Assembly (NCBI GenBank): GCA_026168455.1
Contig: CM047426.1
Location: 77,093,986-77,157,985 of the forward strand
Length of the DNA: 64,000 nt
From: Theocolax elegans
Lineage: Eukaryota; Arthropoda; Insecta; Hymenoptera; Cerocephalidae
Direction of reading: 5' to 3'
The position numbers and the translations under genes were made by a program. The notes under the pieces were generated by a model. The model did not search any database. It was not told where the DNA came from and was given only the letters and a program-made list of their open reading frames with translations. This document shows positions 54,718 to 64,000 of this stretch, in pieces; the stretch's first letter is position 1, and each line of letters opens with the position of its first letter.

Positions 54718-54972
54718 TATGTACGACGTTTCGTTTGCCAGGTTTTGCAGACCTCTTCTGGTATTACATTTATTTAACACACAAATTATTACAAATACAA
54801 ATAAAATTGGAAAAATAACAAAAAAAATGTAACAATTAATAAAATACTTGGTAATAATTGATTTTAAAATTTGTTTGCTATTTTTCCAATTTTATTTTTG
54901 TTTGTAATGCTTATTTGTGTTAAATAAATGTAGATCTGCAAAACTTGACAGATGAAACGTCGTACATAACTT
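54718..54972. mobile_element. Inverted pair of Penelope 3' ends
   Basis: GTTATGTACGACGTTTC at the left recurs inverted as GAAACGTCGTACATAAC at the right, with about 80% matching arms (ATTTATTTAACACA..., AAATAAAATTGGAAAAATA) around an AT loop. Each end holds a degraded hammerhead-like stretch, (G)TCTGC-loop-G(C/A)(A)AAC-GAAACGTC on the outer strands (54725-54761 and 54932-54962). Confidence 0.6.
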
Positions 54973-55162
54973 TTCAAATATAGTTGTGTAATTTATTACC
55001 TACCTAAATTATCTCTCAAAAAATCGTTAACTTCTGAAAATTCACAATCTATGGAGGAAGAATATTTACAAAAAATTCTGATTTTGCGTTTAAAATGCTA
55101 TAAAAGTATATTGAAATATTGTTATTATATTTAAGTTATGTATTTATTATCTTTTTTATAGA

Positions 55163-55880
55163 ATATGAAGAAATAAATGTAGAGGAGACTTCTGAAGATG
55201 ATGTACATAAAGCTCCTTACAGTACTCAGCAAGATACTCAACAAGCATATAATTATTGGGGAAATTGGGCTCAATGTATTTATGATAGTGCTAAACCCTT
55301 CTTCGAACAAGAAGGTTCAACTATTAATGCGTATTACGTAGATGTGAAAGAATCATCACAAAAAAATGTTATTGTGAGACACCTTCTAAAAGATTTAGAA
55401 GTGTTTCCTATCTAGGGCAACATATTAAGCCCCAAATTTAATTACGGACGCATTCCTGCATCAAGCGCCCCTGTAGAAGGTGAAATAAATAAAATAAAAA
55501 CAGTCTTAATGAGGAAATTTAAATACCCAGTAAGAGTGGACCAATTTGTCGAAGAGCATATTTTGTACCTTCAAGGAAAGGTAAAATTGATAAATTCTAA
55601 TTTGGATTCTAAAACAGTAGAAAAATCCGTAGATACATGTAAAGAACATACGCACGATCGTACATGTGAATCGATTGATTTAAGTGTAATGAATGATTAC
55701 ACGAAGAAAAACATTACTCTAAATGAAGTAGAAAATTGGAGAGGTCAAGGACATCCCCGACCGATACCTAAACGACTCAGAGAAAGCACAACTATAGTAC
55801 AGTGTCCTGCTTGTAAAGATGGTAACTTTCCAATGGGTGCCCACAAATGTATTTTGTGTGACAAAGCAGTACAAATTTAA
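55163..55880 (+). pseudogene. NOF-like protein, exon with zinc-ribbon-like end
   Basis: Follows an acceptor (TTTTTTATAG|AATATGAAG at 55162). It reads EEINVEETSEDDVHKAPY, WGNWAQCIYDSA, EGSTINAYYVD, HLLKDLEVFPI, stop (TAG 55412, probably from Trp TGG), then in the same frame SPKFNYGRIPASSAPVEGE, and CPACKDGNFPMGAHKCILCDKAV, a C-X2-C...C-X2-C zinc-ribbon-like motif. The frame ends at TAA 55878. The 'GRIPASSA.VE' and CPAC...CILC blocks are characteristic, in my recall, of NOF-like proteins. Confidence 0.6.
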
Positions 55881-55904
55881 ATTTAAATTTAATGTTTAAA
55901 TTGT

Positions 55905-56201
55905 TTGAGAAAAACAAATCCGAAGAATTATTCAGCACTGAGCGACGCGGATGAGAAAAAAGAAAAAAATAAATATCGTCGCCCTGCTAAAAATTTAGGG
56001 CAAAGGAAAGATGATGTAAGAGATTCCATTCAGTGGGATAAAAATAATAATATTGTTGTCATCAAAAATGGAAATATGATTCTCAACGCTCCGATCAAAC
56101 TAATGGATAAAAATGTTACTTTGAGGAACACTTGCGCCTTCGATAGTATTTTGTATTTAATGCTGCTCGTTACTTTGGATTACCCTCATATAAAAGACAA
56201 A
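55905..56201 (+). pseudogene. NOF-like protein, Cys-box exon of a protease-like tail
   Basis: Reads RKTNPKNYSALSD, NGNMILNAPIKLMDKNVTLRNTCAFDSILYLML, then a splice donor (GACAAA|GTATGT at 56202). The N-T-C-A-F-D-S-I block is like the Cys box of ubiquitin-specific-protease-type cysteine proteases. About 30 residues that would join it to the zinc-ribbon exon are missing, and the frame changes. Confidence 0.55.
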
Positions 56202-56274
56202 GTATGTAATACTTACAATTATAAAAACAGAAAATTGTTCTCCTAAATAAAATTAAATTTATATTCCTTATACT

Positions 56275-56648
56275 GAAAAAAATGCATTTTGAGCTTGTGC
56301 ACAGGGTAAACTTTTGATCGATAAATCAATTTTGATCTACTAATCACACTCTTTTTGTAGGTGAAGCATATAATTTCCTACTAAAGCTATTTAATTTGTG
56401 ATGCTTCAAAATCCTAAATTGTTGGGTTAAGAAGAGTCTAAAATTAAAAAAATTTCAATTATTCACAAGTTTGGGAAAATTTTAACATTTTCTTAACCCA
56501 ACAATTCAGAATTTAAATATATTATAATCGAAGTAGTTTCAGTAGAAAATTCCATGCTTTAGCTACGAAAAAAGAGTGATTAGATCAAAATTGATTAATC
56601 GGTCATCAAAGTACATTTTGCACTAACTCAAAATGTATTTTCCCTGTA
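56275..56648. mobile_element. Hairpin MITE in the intron of the NOF-like gene
   Basis: Imperfect palindrome. ATGCATTTTGAG...TGCACAGGGTAAAC at the left corresponds to TGCACTAACTCAAAATGTATTTTCC at the right; inside, 'AACCCAACAATT' and its complement flank the turn. It sits wholly inside the intron 56202-56833. Confidence 0.65.
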
Positions 56649-56730
56649 TACGGATGATGTAAGTCTGAGATTGGTCTTCTATGGGACAAAATCTTTCAAT
56701 TTTTATAGTTGTAAGTAAATATAATCTAAA
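56645..56730 (-). repeat. Fragment shared with the 50.6-52.4 kb duplication
   Basis: Matches 52290-52365 in reverse complement ('GACTTACATCATCCGTATACAGGG'). Confidence 0.75.
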
Positions 56731-56833
56731 TTACAAATATAATGTTAATACCTTTATAACTAAATTCTTTATTTTTCTTTATAGATTATATTGTGCTAAT
56801 CAAATTTTCAGAAACACATTTCTTATGTTATAG

Positions 56834-57233
56834 GTTTATTCGATGGACTCAACGTTTTTTAATTTAGTAAAAGATATGCTAAATAATGAGTTACGTGCTC
56901 ATACCTACACTTTACGTGCTTTTGTATTAGCAGAGCATTTCAAAATAGAAACGTCGTCACTGCTTGATAATTTGCATTACATTGAATGCGCATCGCATGT
57001 TGGATGGGTAGTTCAACAATTATTTAGAGATTGGCCAAGTTTCACCGAACAATCCCAATGCATGAATTGTGACTATTCAAAAATAATCTTTTTAAATGCC
57101 GTCCAAATTGAAGATGAACAGCTACGAATGTGCGATCCAAACACATTCATTGAAGATATCTATTTTGTGCCGAGAAGAAATTGTCTAAAGTGTGATAAGG
57201 ATAATTGTGTGTATACCGATCTAATTGAAATAG
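56834..57233 (+). pseudogene. NOF-like protein, protease-tail middle exon
   Basis: Joins the previous exon in phase 0 (acceptor TTATAG|GTTTATTCG). It reads VYSMDSTFFNLVKDMLNNELR, FVLAEHFKIE, ECASHVGWVVQQLF, with two CX2C-like pairs (CMNCDYS; CLKCDKDNC). Donor at 57234 (ATAG|GTAAAT). No internal stop. The splice sites and open frame suggest this 3' half decayed later than the 5' half. Confidence 0.6.
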
Positions 57234-57633
57234 GTAAATTACTATTTACTTTGTCACAAATTACTTTATTACAACATTTCTTGATAAATATTTATTGGTA
57301 AAATAAAATACTTAGCTTGCGTGTAACATTTTTTTTCACATTTTTGCCTTCTTAGTAAATCGTAGATACCTCTCGATATTCAAAACAAATTTTCCAGTGG
57401 CTTTGTGAAGTTCGACAATTTAAAAAGATACTATTTTACTACTTCATCCAGACAAATGTTTATTGAATATTATGATTAGTTAAATAAATATTGAATATTA
57501 CTAATATCAACAATACAATTGATGAAACAAAACTGCGTAACTCATAAAAATTTATTTAGAATATGAAACATTATTGTTACACCAAATAATTGAAAACCGT
57601 TTCAAAATAATATATATTTTTTTTATATTTCAG

Positions 57634-57974
57634 GTGATGTAGTAACTTTTCAAATCTACAGCGAAATTGAAAAAGAAAGAAAGAAAAATGAACAGTTTAA
57701 GTTAAATCAATTTCCAAAAAAATTAAGAAATATTATAACTCCTCAATATGAACTGCACCTAATAGGTGTAGTTGCCTTTCATGGTTTAAGAGACTTGCGA
57801 AGAGCAAATAATGACACAATGCAACATGCTATTGGTCATTATTCTTCTTTTATCTACAGAAAAGGCAATTCATGTTGGATGGAATGCAATGACCTTAAAC
57901 CAAAAACTACTATGCGGAAAGACACGTATACAATCACACCAGATTTAATAATGTCTATTAAATTAAACAAATAA
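57634..57974 (+). pseudogene. NOF-like protein, His-box exon of the protease-like tail
   Basis: Joins in phase 1 (TTTCAG|GTGATGTAG, Gly restored). It reads GVVAFHGLRDLRRA, HAIGHYSSFIYRKGNSCWMECNDL and ends TAA at 57972. G-H-Y-x-x-F-I-Y followed by W-x-E-x-x-D is the His/Asp box of USP-type peptidases. With the N-T-C box upstream it forms a Cys-His pair. Whether it is active or a scaffold relic is unknown. Confidence 0.6.
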
Positions 57975-58029
57975 TATTTGTTCAGATATTTCTTTAAATT
58001 ACTTGCAATTTAATAATTTATTTAATAAT

Positions 58030-59403
58030 TTATTTAATATTTAAATGAGAGTTTTCACGATTTATTCCTTGATTAAAGACTTCCCGAATTTGTTGCTTCG
58101 CGAATTCGTATGTTAAAGGCTTTCGGTACCCAGAATTCACCGAATCTCCATCGTTTTGTCGATGCCTGATTTTGTTGCTCAACTGTAAACGGAAAAAAGG
58201 CAAGAAAATGTGTGATTTCACGGTTTTTTCCTCGTTTAAAGACTTCCCGAATTTCTTGTCTGAATTTCTAGTTGTTGTAAAGGCTTTCGGTACACAAAAT
58301 GCACCTATTATCAATCGTTTGCATTAATATATTGTTTATTTATAAGTAATAGTGTACGTGCTAAAGTATTGATTTTATGAGTTCTTGCAAAAATTTTACA
58401 AAAATGTCCATATCTTGGACCAGAATTGTTCAGGAGAAAAAATTGTGGAAACTTACCTTTTGTGCATTTGAAGTTTTATTTTATTTGTACATAAGCTCAA
58501 AATATATCACTGGGGCCAATAAAGTATTTGGATAGATTCTACTCAAAATTTCCAAATTTTTTTGTATGTAACATATATAACAAAAAATCAATAGGATGTG
58601 AGTTATATAGTGATAAATATGGTAAAAAAACAGAAATTTCAAAAAAGTCCCATTTTCGCTCCTCAATATTATGGGCCTGAATTGAGATAGTGCTCAAAAA
58701 AATTTGTTACACCTTATCTAACCCATTTCTGACAGATTTGATCAGATAAAAAAGAATTTTATTTTTTGACTGGACCACTTCACGTGGAACACTCCATATA
58801 TATATATAAATTAATTGCGATATATTGATATTAAGTGAACTAATGTGAACTCTAATTTATTTAATGATAAATTAATGACCAATTTGATTACACGTTTCAC
58901 CCAAATGTATACGTAAGGTCAAAGTTATTGTTTTAGGATATTTTAGATATTTTACCTTTTAGAGGTGGTTTAATCACTATAGGGGTTGGTTTCTTATTTT
59001 TTTGTTGCACAAAATTGAAAAGGTGCAGTTGATTAACAAATTGAATCGTTAATTTAATCAAAAAATATTATTTGATATGAAAAAAGAAATTTTAGCATTT
59101 TAAGGGTGGTGGCATCTTGGTCAGGGGTTGATATATCAGCATTTTACAAAAGGTCGTTTAAAAGCAACAAATTAGCAACAAATTATGCCGCTGGAATCAT
59201 CTAAATAACTTAATTAGGTAAAAAGTTACAGGTAGTGGCTACGCTAGCTTAATATTAAGGTAGCGTACCCATCGTTTCTCGGAAACGGCAGTAGCAACAA
59301 AATCGCTTTTGTAGCAACAAATTAGCAACAAATTAGCAACAAATAGTGGGGTAGTTCCCGGCGTGGTCTTATGAAGTGGCTACGCCAGCTTAATATACAT
59401 CCT
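58030..59403 (-). repeat. Composite repeat A, inverted copy without nested insertions
   Basis: Reverse complement of 21374-21568 + 25433-25860 + 27495-28388, minus most tandem units. It begins 55 bp after the NOF-like stop. The 58060-58320 part holds two divergent units of the 164-bp repeat. The single TTAA at 59211-59214 and the simple (TA)n at 58797-58808 are the empty sites of the Kolobok-type and foldback insertions. Confidence 0.88.
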
Positions 59404-59594
59404 CCAAGGTGTTGTGTGAATCGGTTTAATTTCTAAGGTGTCCATGGTAGTGAAAAAATAATACAATTTAAAACATTATTTTAAATAAATTTATTACGAA
59501 AAACCTTTTTCGAAATTAAAAATAGGGGTTGGTGCGCGAAGCGCGTAGGGAGGCGAAGCCAAATTAGTATATATATTATATTTATGTATATGAG
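59404..59594. other. Short spacer
   Basis: AT-rich with a GCGCGAAGCGCG patch at about 59532. No gene. Confidence 0.4.
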
Positions 59595-60345
59595 CTATTT
59601 CACGTCAACTGGTACGGTGAAAATTTTAAATCGCTCCAAAATTTGAAAACAGGCTGGAAATATCTTCCAGAAGATAGAAAAAAACTTTTAGGTGTTAAAA
59701 ATAATTTACCTAAGAGTTATTCCACCATGAAAAATTACTATTTTCAAAGCGATTTATCTCAAAATCTATAAATTTTTTTGAAAAAACATTATACACAACT
59801 TTTGTTCAAAATAATCTTTAGAACTTATCTACCTGGGTTACAATTCCTAATTTTAAAATCTCGAAGAAATAGGGCACTCGGAAATATTGAATATCAAAAA
59901 AAGGCGACCACGCCACAATCGATTTTGATCTAACACCGCTCAAAAGATCACATTTTTTGAGAGCTTTCAAATGGCGGTGGTTAGATTATTGGCCAAGACC
60001 GCTGGTGTAAGTTATGCCCTAAAATACATGAAAATTAGTGATTTTATGAGGTTTATGGGGTATAACTTACACCAGCGGTCTTGGCCAATAATCTAACCAC
60101 CGCCATTTGAAAGCTCGCTAAAAATGTGATCTTCTGAGCGGTGTTAGATCAAAATCGATTGTGGCGTGGTCGCCTTTTTTGCTATTCAAAATTTCCGAGT
60201 GCCCTATCTCTTCGAGATTTTAAAATTAGGAATTGTAACCCAGGTAGATAAGTTCTAAAGATTATTTTGAACAAAAGTTATTTTTAATGTTTTTTCAAAA
60301 AAATTAATAGATTTTGAGATAAATCGCTTTGAAAATAGTTTAGAA
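59595..60345. mobile_element. Foldback MITE, right-truncated
   Basis: Left end TGAGCTATTTCACGTCAACTGG after an AT run. The arms (about 59750-60010 and 60060-60330) are inverted copies ('GGCCAAGACCGCTGGTGTAAG' at the turn, 59992 and its complement 60073). The right arm breaks off at 'GATAAATCGCTTTGAAAATA', so the outer ~150 bp is missing. Confidence 0.8.
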
Positions 60346-60389
60346 AATATTTCTAAAAAATAAAAAAACTATTTTATTTCTTCCGTTAG

Positions 60390-60720
60390 TTATGGAGCCC
60401 AAATATTTATTTTGATTATTGTTAACAAATTCATTTCTTAAATAACCTTCTGTTTCTAGTAAATAAATATTTGTTTATGTAAATTATTATTTTATATAAA
60501 TATACATTTTCTTCTCACTTATATATCCATGCAATTTTCAAATTTCATCAAAGGTAATAACACTTAAATTTGATGTATTTCTTCGGATGTCAAATTCTCC
60601 TAAATTAGTAATTTTTGAAAAGTTTTTCAAATGTAATTCATATTTCATATTTCCACTGTTAAAATTTGAGGGTTCCTTAGCCACTACTGTTTCTAAAAGA
60701 ATTATCTACAAGAATACAAT
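60390..60720 (-). pseudogene. Unidentified coding relic shared with 12120-12520
   Basis: The minus strand reads ...GNMKYELHLKNFSKITNLGEFDIRRNTSNLSVITFDEI, then after an intron-like AT gap ETEGYLRNEFVNNNQNKYLGS. The blocks are conserved compared with the other copy. Family unknown; probably a transposon gene. Confidence 0.4.
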
Positions 60721-60807
60721 AATTTGGAATTATATTTAATTTTTAAATCATTGTATTTTATATCCATATTATATATTATATCTATAGAAAACTGTATGTT
60801 AGTATAC

Positions 60808-61573
60808 TTTTTTTTTTTTTTTTTATGTTATTTAACGTCGCTCTATTTATGCTGCCAGGGCTAATCAGCGACGGAGGTGAACGGTGTGTCTGTAATCAAA
60901 GCACATGTAGTTGAAACAGTGGTGCTTGTGTCCATCGGAAGATATCATCGGTCACTGTAATTAGTCTAATAATTACAGTTTCCTGTCCTCCCGATGGAAC
61001 CACCGCGATCCTCTTTACATCTTCGCGTCCCTAACGTTCCCTATAGTTCAGATGCCCGTGCCTCTCATGCACTGAAAAATGCACGAAACGCACGCGCACC
61101 TGAACTGGCGTCACATTATAGTGACACGCCGAGCCACTGAGTCGCGGTGTTCGAAAAATGCACATGAAAAAATTTTCAGAGGTACACGTCTGGGATCGAA
61201 CCCACGACCCTCGGTGTGAGAGTCGGGAGCTCTACCCATGAGCCACCGCGGCTATTGAATAGATATAGACATTTATAGATTATTGTTAAACAAAGGGTGT
61301 ACATTTTGTGCTTTTTGATTTTATATTCTCCACATATCAGACAATACTTTCGAACGAAATCAGTCCATGTCAAGCTTAGATTATTTCTTATTTTGAATAA
61401 TGTGTTATTTCTGTGTAGTAGGTTGATGTTTGTTAACTTAAGATTATTAATTGTGTTTAAAAAAATCATGGCATTTTCTAAAATTTTATGTTATTATGTG
61501 TTTACATGTTTTGTTTGTTATTTTGCATCGTTTAAAAGAGATAAATATAAAAAAAGTTTCGGTTGAGAACCTG
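60808..61573 (-). repeat. SINE-carrying repeat unit, inverted copy 2
   Basis: Near-identical reverse complement of 212-983, including the SINE (60808-61253) and the ATATCTATTCAAT flank on its 5' side. It ends at the SINE A-tail, where the flank becomes unrelated, so the downstream target copy is absent. On the other side it abuts Helitron sequence at 61574 and interrupts the RPA-like gene. Confidence 0.85.
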
Positions 61574-61912
61574 TTTTGCATCTCCATTCCAGGCATTACA
61601 CTGAATTTTGGATCCGTCATTATTATTTAATACGTAATTGTTTTTGTCTTATCTATTGATTCTACGTATCCAACAACCATTCTATACAAATAATTATTTT
61701 TAATTTAATTTTTATATTATATTACGTTAAACAAAGATAATACTTGTAATATTTGTATCATTTGATAAATACTTACACACTTTTATCACCAATATGAATT
61801 TTATTTTTTAAAAAATCATTATTTGTAAATGGAATCTCGGAAAAATCAATTTTTGTTTGTTTATTTTTAACAATTTCTTCATTACTATTAATTTGTTTTC
61901 TTTTGTTTGACA
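61574..61912 (-). pseudogene. Helitron-associated RPA-like OB-fold gene, broken
   Basis: Directly downstream of the helicase on the minus strand. An ATG at 61912 opens MSNKRKQINSNEEIVK...FKN-type sequence ending at a donor-like GTGTAAGT (about 61775). After an intron-like gap come GYVESIDKTKTIT and, one frame over, NNDGSKIQCNAWNGDA, which matches the 'KIQ...AWNDDA' strand of RPA70-type OB folds. It stops at the SINE unit. Such proteins bind single-stranded DNA, and several Helitrons carry them. Confidence 0.5.
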
Positions 61913-61924
61913 TGGCTATGTGAA

Positions 61925-64000
61925 AATAAAATCATACGAAAATTTCTTTCCAGACGATATTTTCAATTTCATTTTGGTTTTCAGAGTTATTTTCAATATA
62001 TAAATTATTTGGATTTTTACACCGAGAAAGAGCTACATATAATTGACCATGAGAAAATCGAGGTCTACGATAATATATTCCTAAACTATCAAAACTTTGT
62101 CATAATATTACAGGAAATTGTTTTCGATGTAAAATGAATGGTAATTTAGAAAATTCACCTGTGTCTAAAGTTATTCTTGGTATAAATGCAATTTCTCCCT
62201 TTTTATTTCATGTTACAATCATAACTTTTATATTATATTTATATAACTCGATGATTTTTAAAGGCATCCCATTACACAAACCATCATTAATGCTTATATT
62301 TCTTATAAGCATTACAATCGCGCCTATTTTTAAAATTAATTTATGGAATGGTAGTCCTGGAAGCTTAAGAGAATTTAAATATACTATTGGATGGATAATT
62401 TAATTGCATACTTTCATCATTCTGATCTACACCTTTAGCAGTTGCATAATCAATACTTAAATAAATTTTTTCTTTTGAATGAATTTTGTTTAATACTTTT
62501 TTATTTAAATTATATATATCTTCATAATGACACGCTAATATAGCTTTATTTGATAGATCATTTGTGTTTGTTATAATAGAACCATAAATTTTTTCGAAAA
62601 TATCATCAGTTTTCCATGAATCTTTAATTTTTAATGAGGTTAGGTTTCCTTCACCGATTTGTAATAGAAATTTTGAAAAACTTTTATCACACGATCTCAT
62701 ATTTTTATTTAATTTTAAAACAGTGAATTTTGGCCATAAATTAGAATATTTTATAGATTCCTTTACTATTGAATTTCGGCAACCGTTTTTAATGACAGGT
62801 AAAATTTGTCTAAAATCACCTCCCAAAATTATTAATTTTCCTGCGAATGGATTTTTTCATTTGAACAACAATCTCTTAAAGTTTTATCTACTATTTCTAA
62901 TGCTTTTTTAGGTATCATAGATGCTTCATCCCAAATTATTATGTGACATTCACGTAATTTTTTTTATCTGATTTTAATTTTAAAAAAATCGTTTCTATAT
63001 TTGACAAATCTAACGGTAATTTAATAGTTCTGTGACTCGTCATACCTTCTGGTAGTAAAATTGATGCAATACCAGTCCAAGCCATAGATATAACATTTTT
63101 TCCTTGCCCTAAATAATAATAAATAATTGTTTTATAAAGAAAAGTTTTTCCTGTACCGCCAGGCCCGTCAATAAAAATCATGTTATTATTTGATTGTGTA
63201 ATATAATTAGATATTTTATTTTGATCTTCATTAAGTTTATTTTTATGATCAATAAATAAATTCATATTTGCGTCTTTCATTAATTTTATAGCATTTAAAT
63301 CTACTTCATTTTCATTATTAATAATTTCTGGTAATCCAAAATCGGAAATAGAATGATTTTCTAAATTTAAAATTTTATTAATATGTTTTAAAGCATTACA
63401 TTCCTTATTTTCTTTGAAATCTTCACATAAATTTTTTTTAAATTATCCCATATTTTACAAGCTGAAGATGAAGTATCAGCAATTAAAAACCACGAGAAAA
63501 ATTTTCTAAATTCTTTTGGCATCATAATACTTGCTGCTTCTTCAAAAATTTTTAAAATTTGTTCATCGGTTTCTACTAATCCCATGGCTATAGCTGCTTC
63601 TTTAAATGTTTTAAATAAAATATTATCATTTGTTTTTAAGTCATTAAAAGATGTCACTCCTTTTTTATGATTTAGAATTAATTTTAAATGAAATCTTTCT
63701 GTATCTTTAATACTAACATGACATAATCTACCTAAAGCATTAGAAAAAACGTTTCTTTTAACCCACGTTTTTGTTGTTGTATTAAATAAATAAAATTTTG
63801 GTATATTTGAATATTTTATATTTTTTGCATTATCATCACATAAATTTAATCGAAACCATGCAGTAAGAGTTGTATTATTATTCTTTTCTAATGCTTCTTT
63901 TTCTTTATTTTCCTCAAAAATAATTTGCTGTTGATTTTCCGTATGCACTGCTAATCTAATTACTGTATGAGATCTTCCAGAAAGTGGTAATTCTTCAATT
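61925..64000 (-). pseudogene. Helitron Rep/helicase, C-terminal part, frameshifted and running off the window
   Basis: Minus-strand pieces in order: the frame from beyond 64000 to 63388 (ELPLSGRSHTVIRLAVHTEN..., helicase N-flank); 63280-62939 with Walker A (GPGGTGKTFLYKT); a shifted frame with Walker B-like ECHIIIWDEASM (~62945-62910); 62826-62365 with GGDFRQILPVI; then LKLPGLPFHKLILKIGAIVMLIRN, NDGLCNGMPL, IPRITLDTG, LPFILHRKQFPVIL, and finally YRRPRFSHGQLYVALSRCKNPNNLY near 61990. These are Pif1-like SF1 helicase blocks in Helitron order. There are at least four frame breaks or stops. The A-F-A-M-T-I-N-K type block before Q-S-F-D is deleted at about 62100. It is dead here. Confidence 0.88.

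Overview
This window is a stretch of eukaryotic, almost certainly arthropod and probably insect, genome (an ant-like transposon mix, but no host gene here fixes the species). It is AT-rich and built almost entirely of mobile elements, their relics, and satellite DNA. There are no prokaryotic signals (operons, Shine-Dalgarno sites, CRISPR) and no clearly intact host gene. The recognisable proteins are a Tc1 transposase, LINE and Penelope-like reverse transcriptases, a Kolobok/Mutator-type transposase, Ty3/gypsy Gag-Pol, a NOF-like Mutator protein with a protease-like tail, and a Helitron helicase.

Layout. 0.2-1.0 kb: a unit carrying a tRNA-derived SINE, repeated in inverted orientation at 60.8-61.6 kb. 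1.9-2.9 kb: dead Tc1 (DD34E). 3.7-6.7 kb: Penelope scrap joined to a dead LINE. 7-9.1 kb: small repeats and a foldback MITE. 9.6-11.7 kb: a gypsy LTR fragment cut by a foldback element. 13.7-21.2 kb: a dimeric ~189-bp satellite interrupted by a 775-bp foldback element. 21.37-28.39 kb: a composite repeat whose inverted sister lies at 58.03-59.40 kb. The left copy was split by a 3.86-kb TTAA-flanked transposon, which itself carries a 311-bp hairpin, and by a 1.63-kb foldback element.

29.89-31.01 kb: a solo LTR with a 4-bp target duplication. 31.59-47.53 kb: a nearly complete Ty3/gypsy retrotransposon (LTRs ~99% alike, TAGT duplications, Lys-type primer site, gag, a canonical -1 slippery site with a plausible pseudoknot, and pol). 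Its leader holds a head-to-head palindromic Penelope pair, and its pol is scrambled into three overlapping partial copies. 49.18-57.97 kb: exons of a decayed NOF-like Mutator gene that has lost its catalytic core and carries foldback elements in its gaps. 58-60.7 kb: the inverted composite repeat and another foldback element. 61.6-64 kb: a decayed Helitron on the minus strand (RPA-like OB fold plus Pif1-like helicase) that runs off the window.

The most informative points are the nested insertions with recoverable empty sites, the gypsy frameshift signal, hammerhead-like motifs in the Penelope ends, and two places where direct duplications carry clustered 1-nt indels, which could be assembly error rather than biology.
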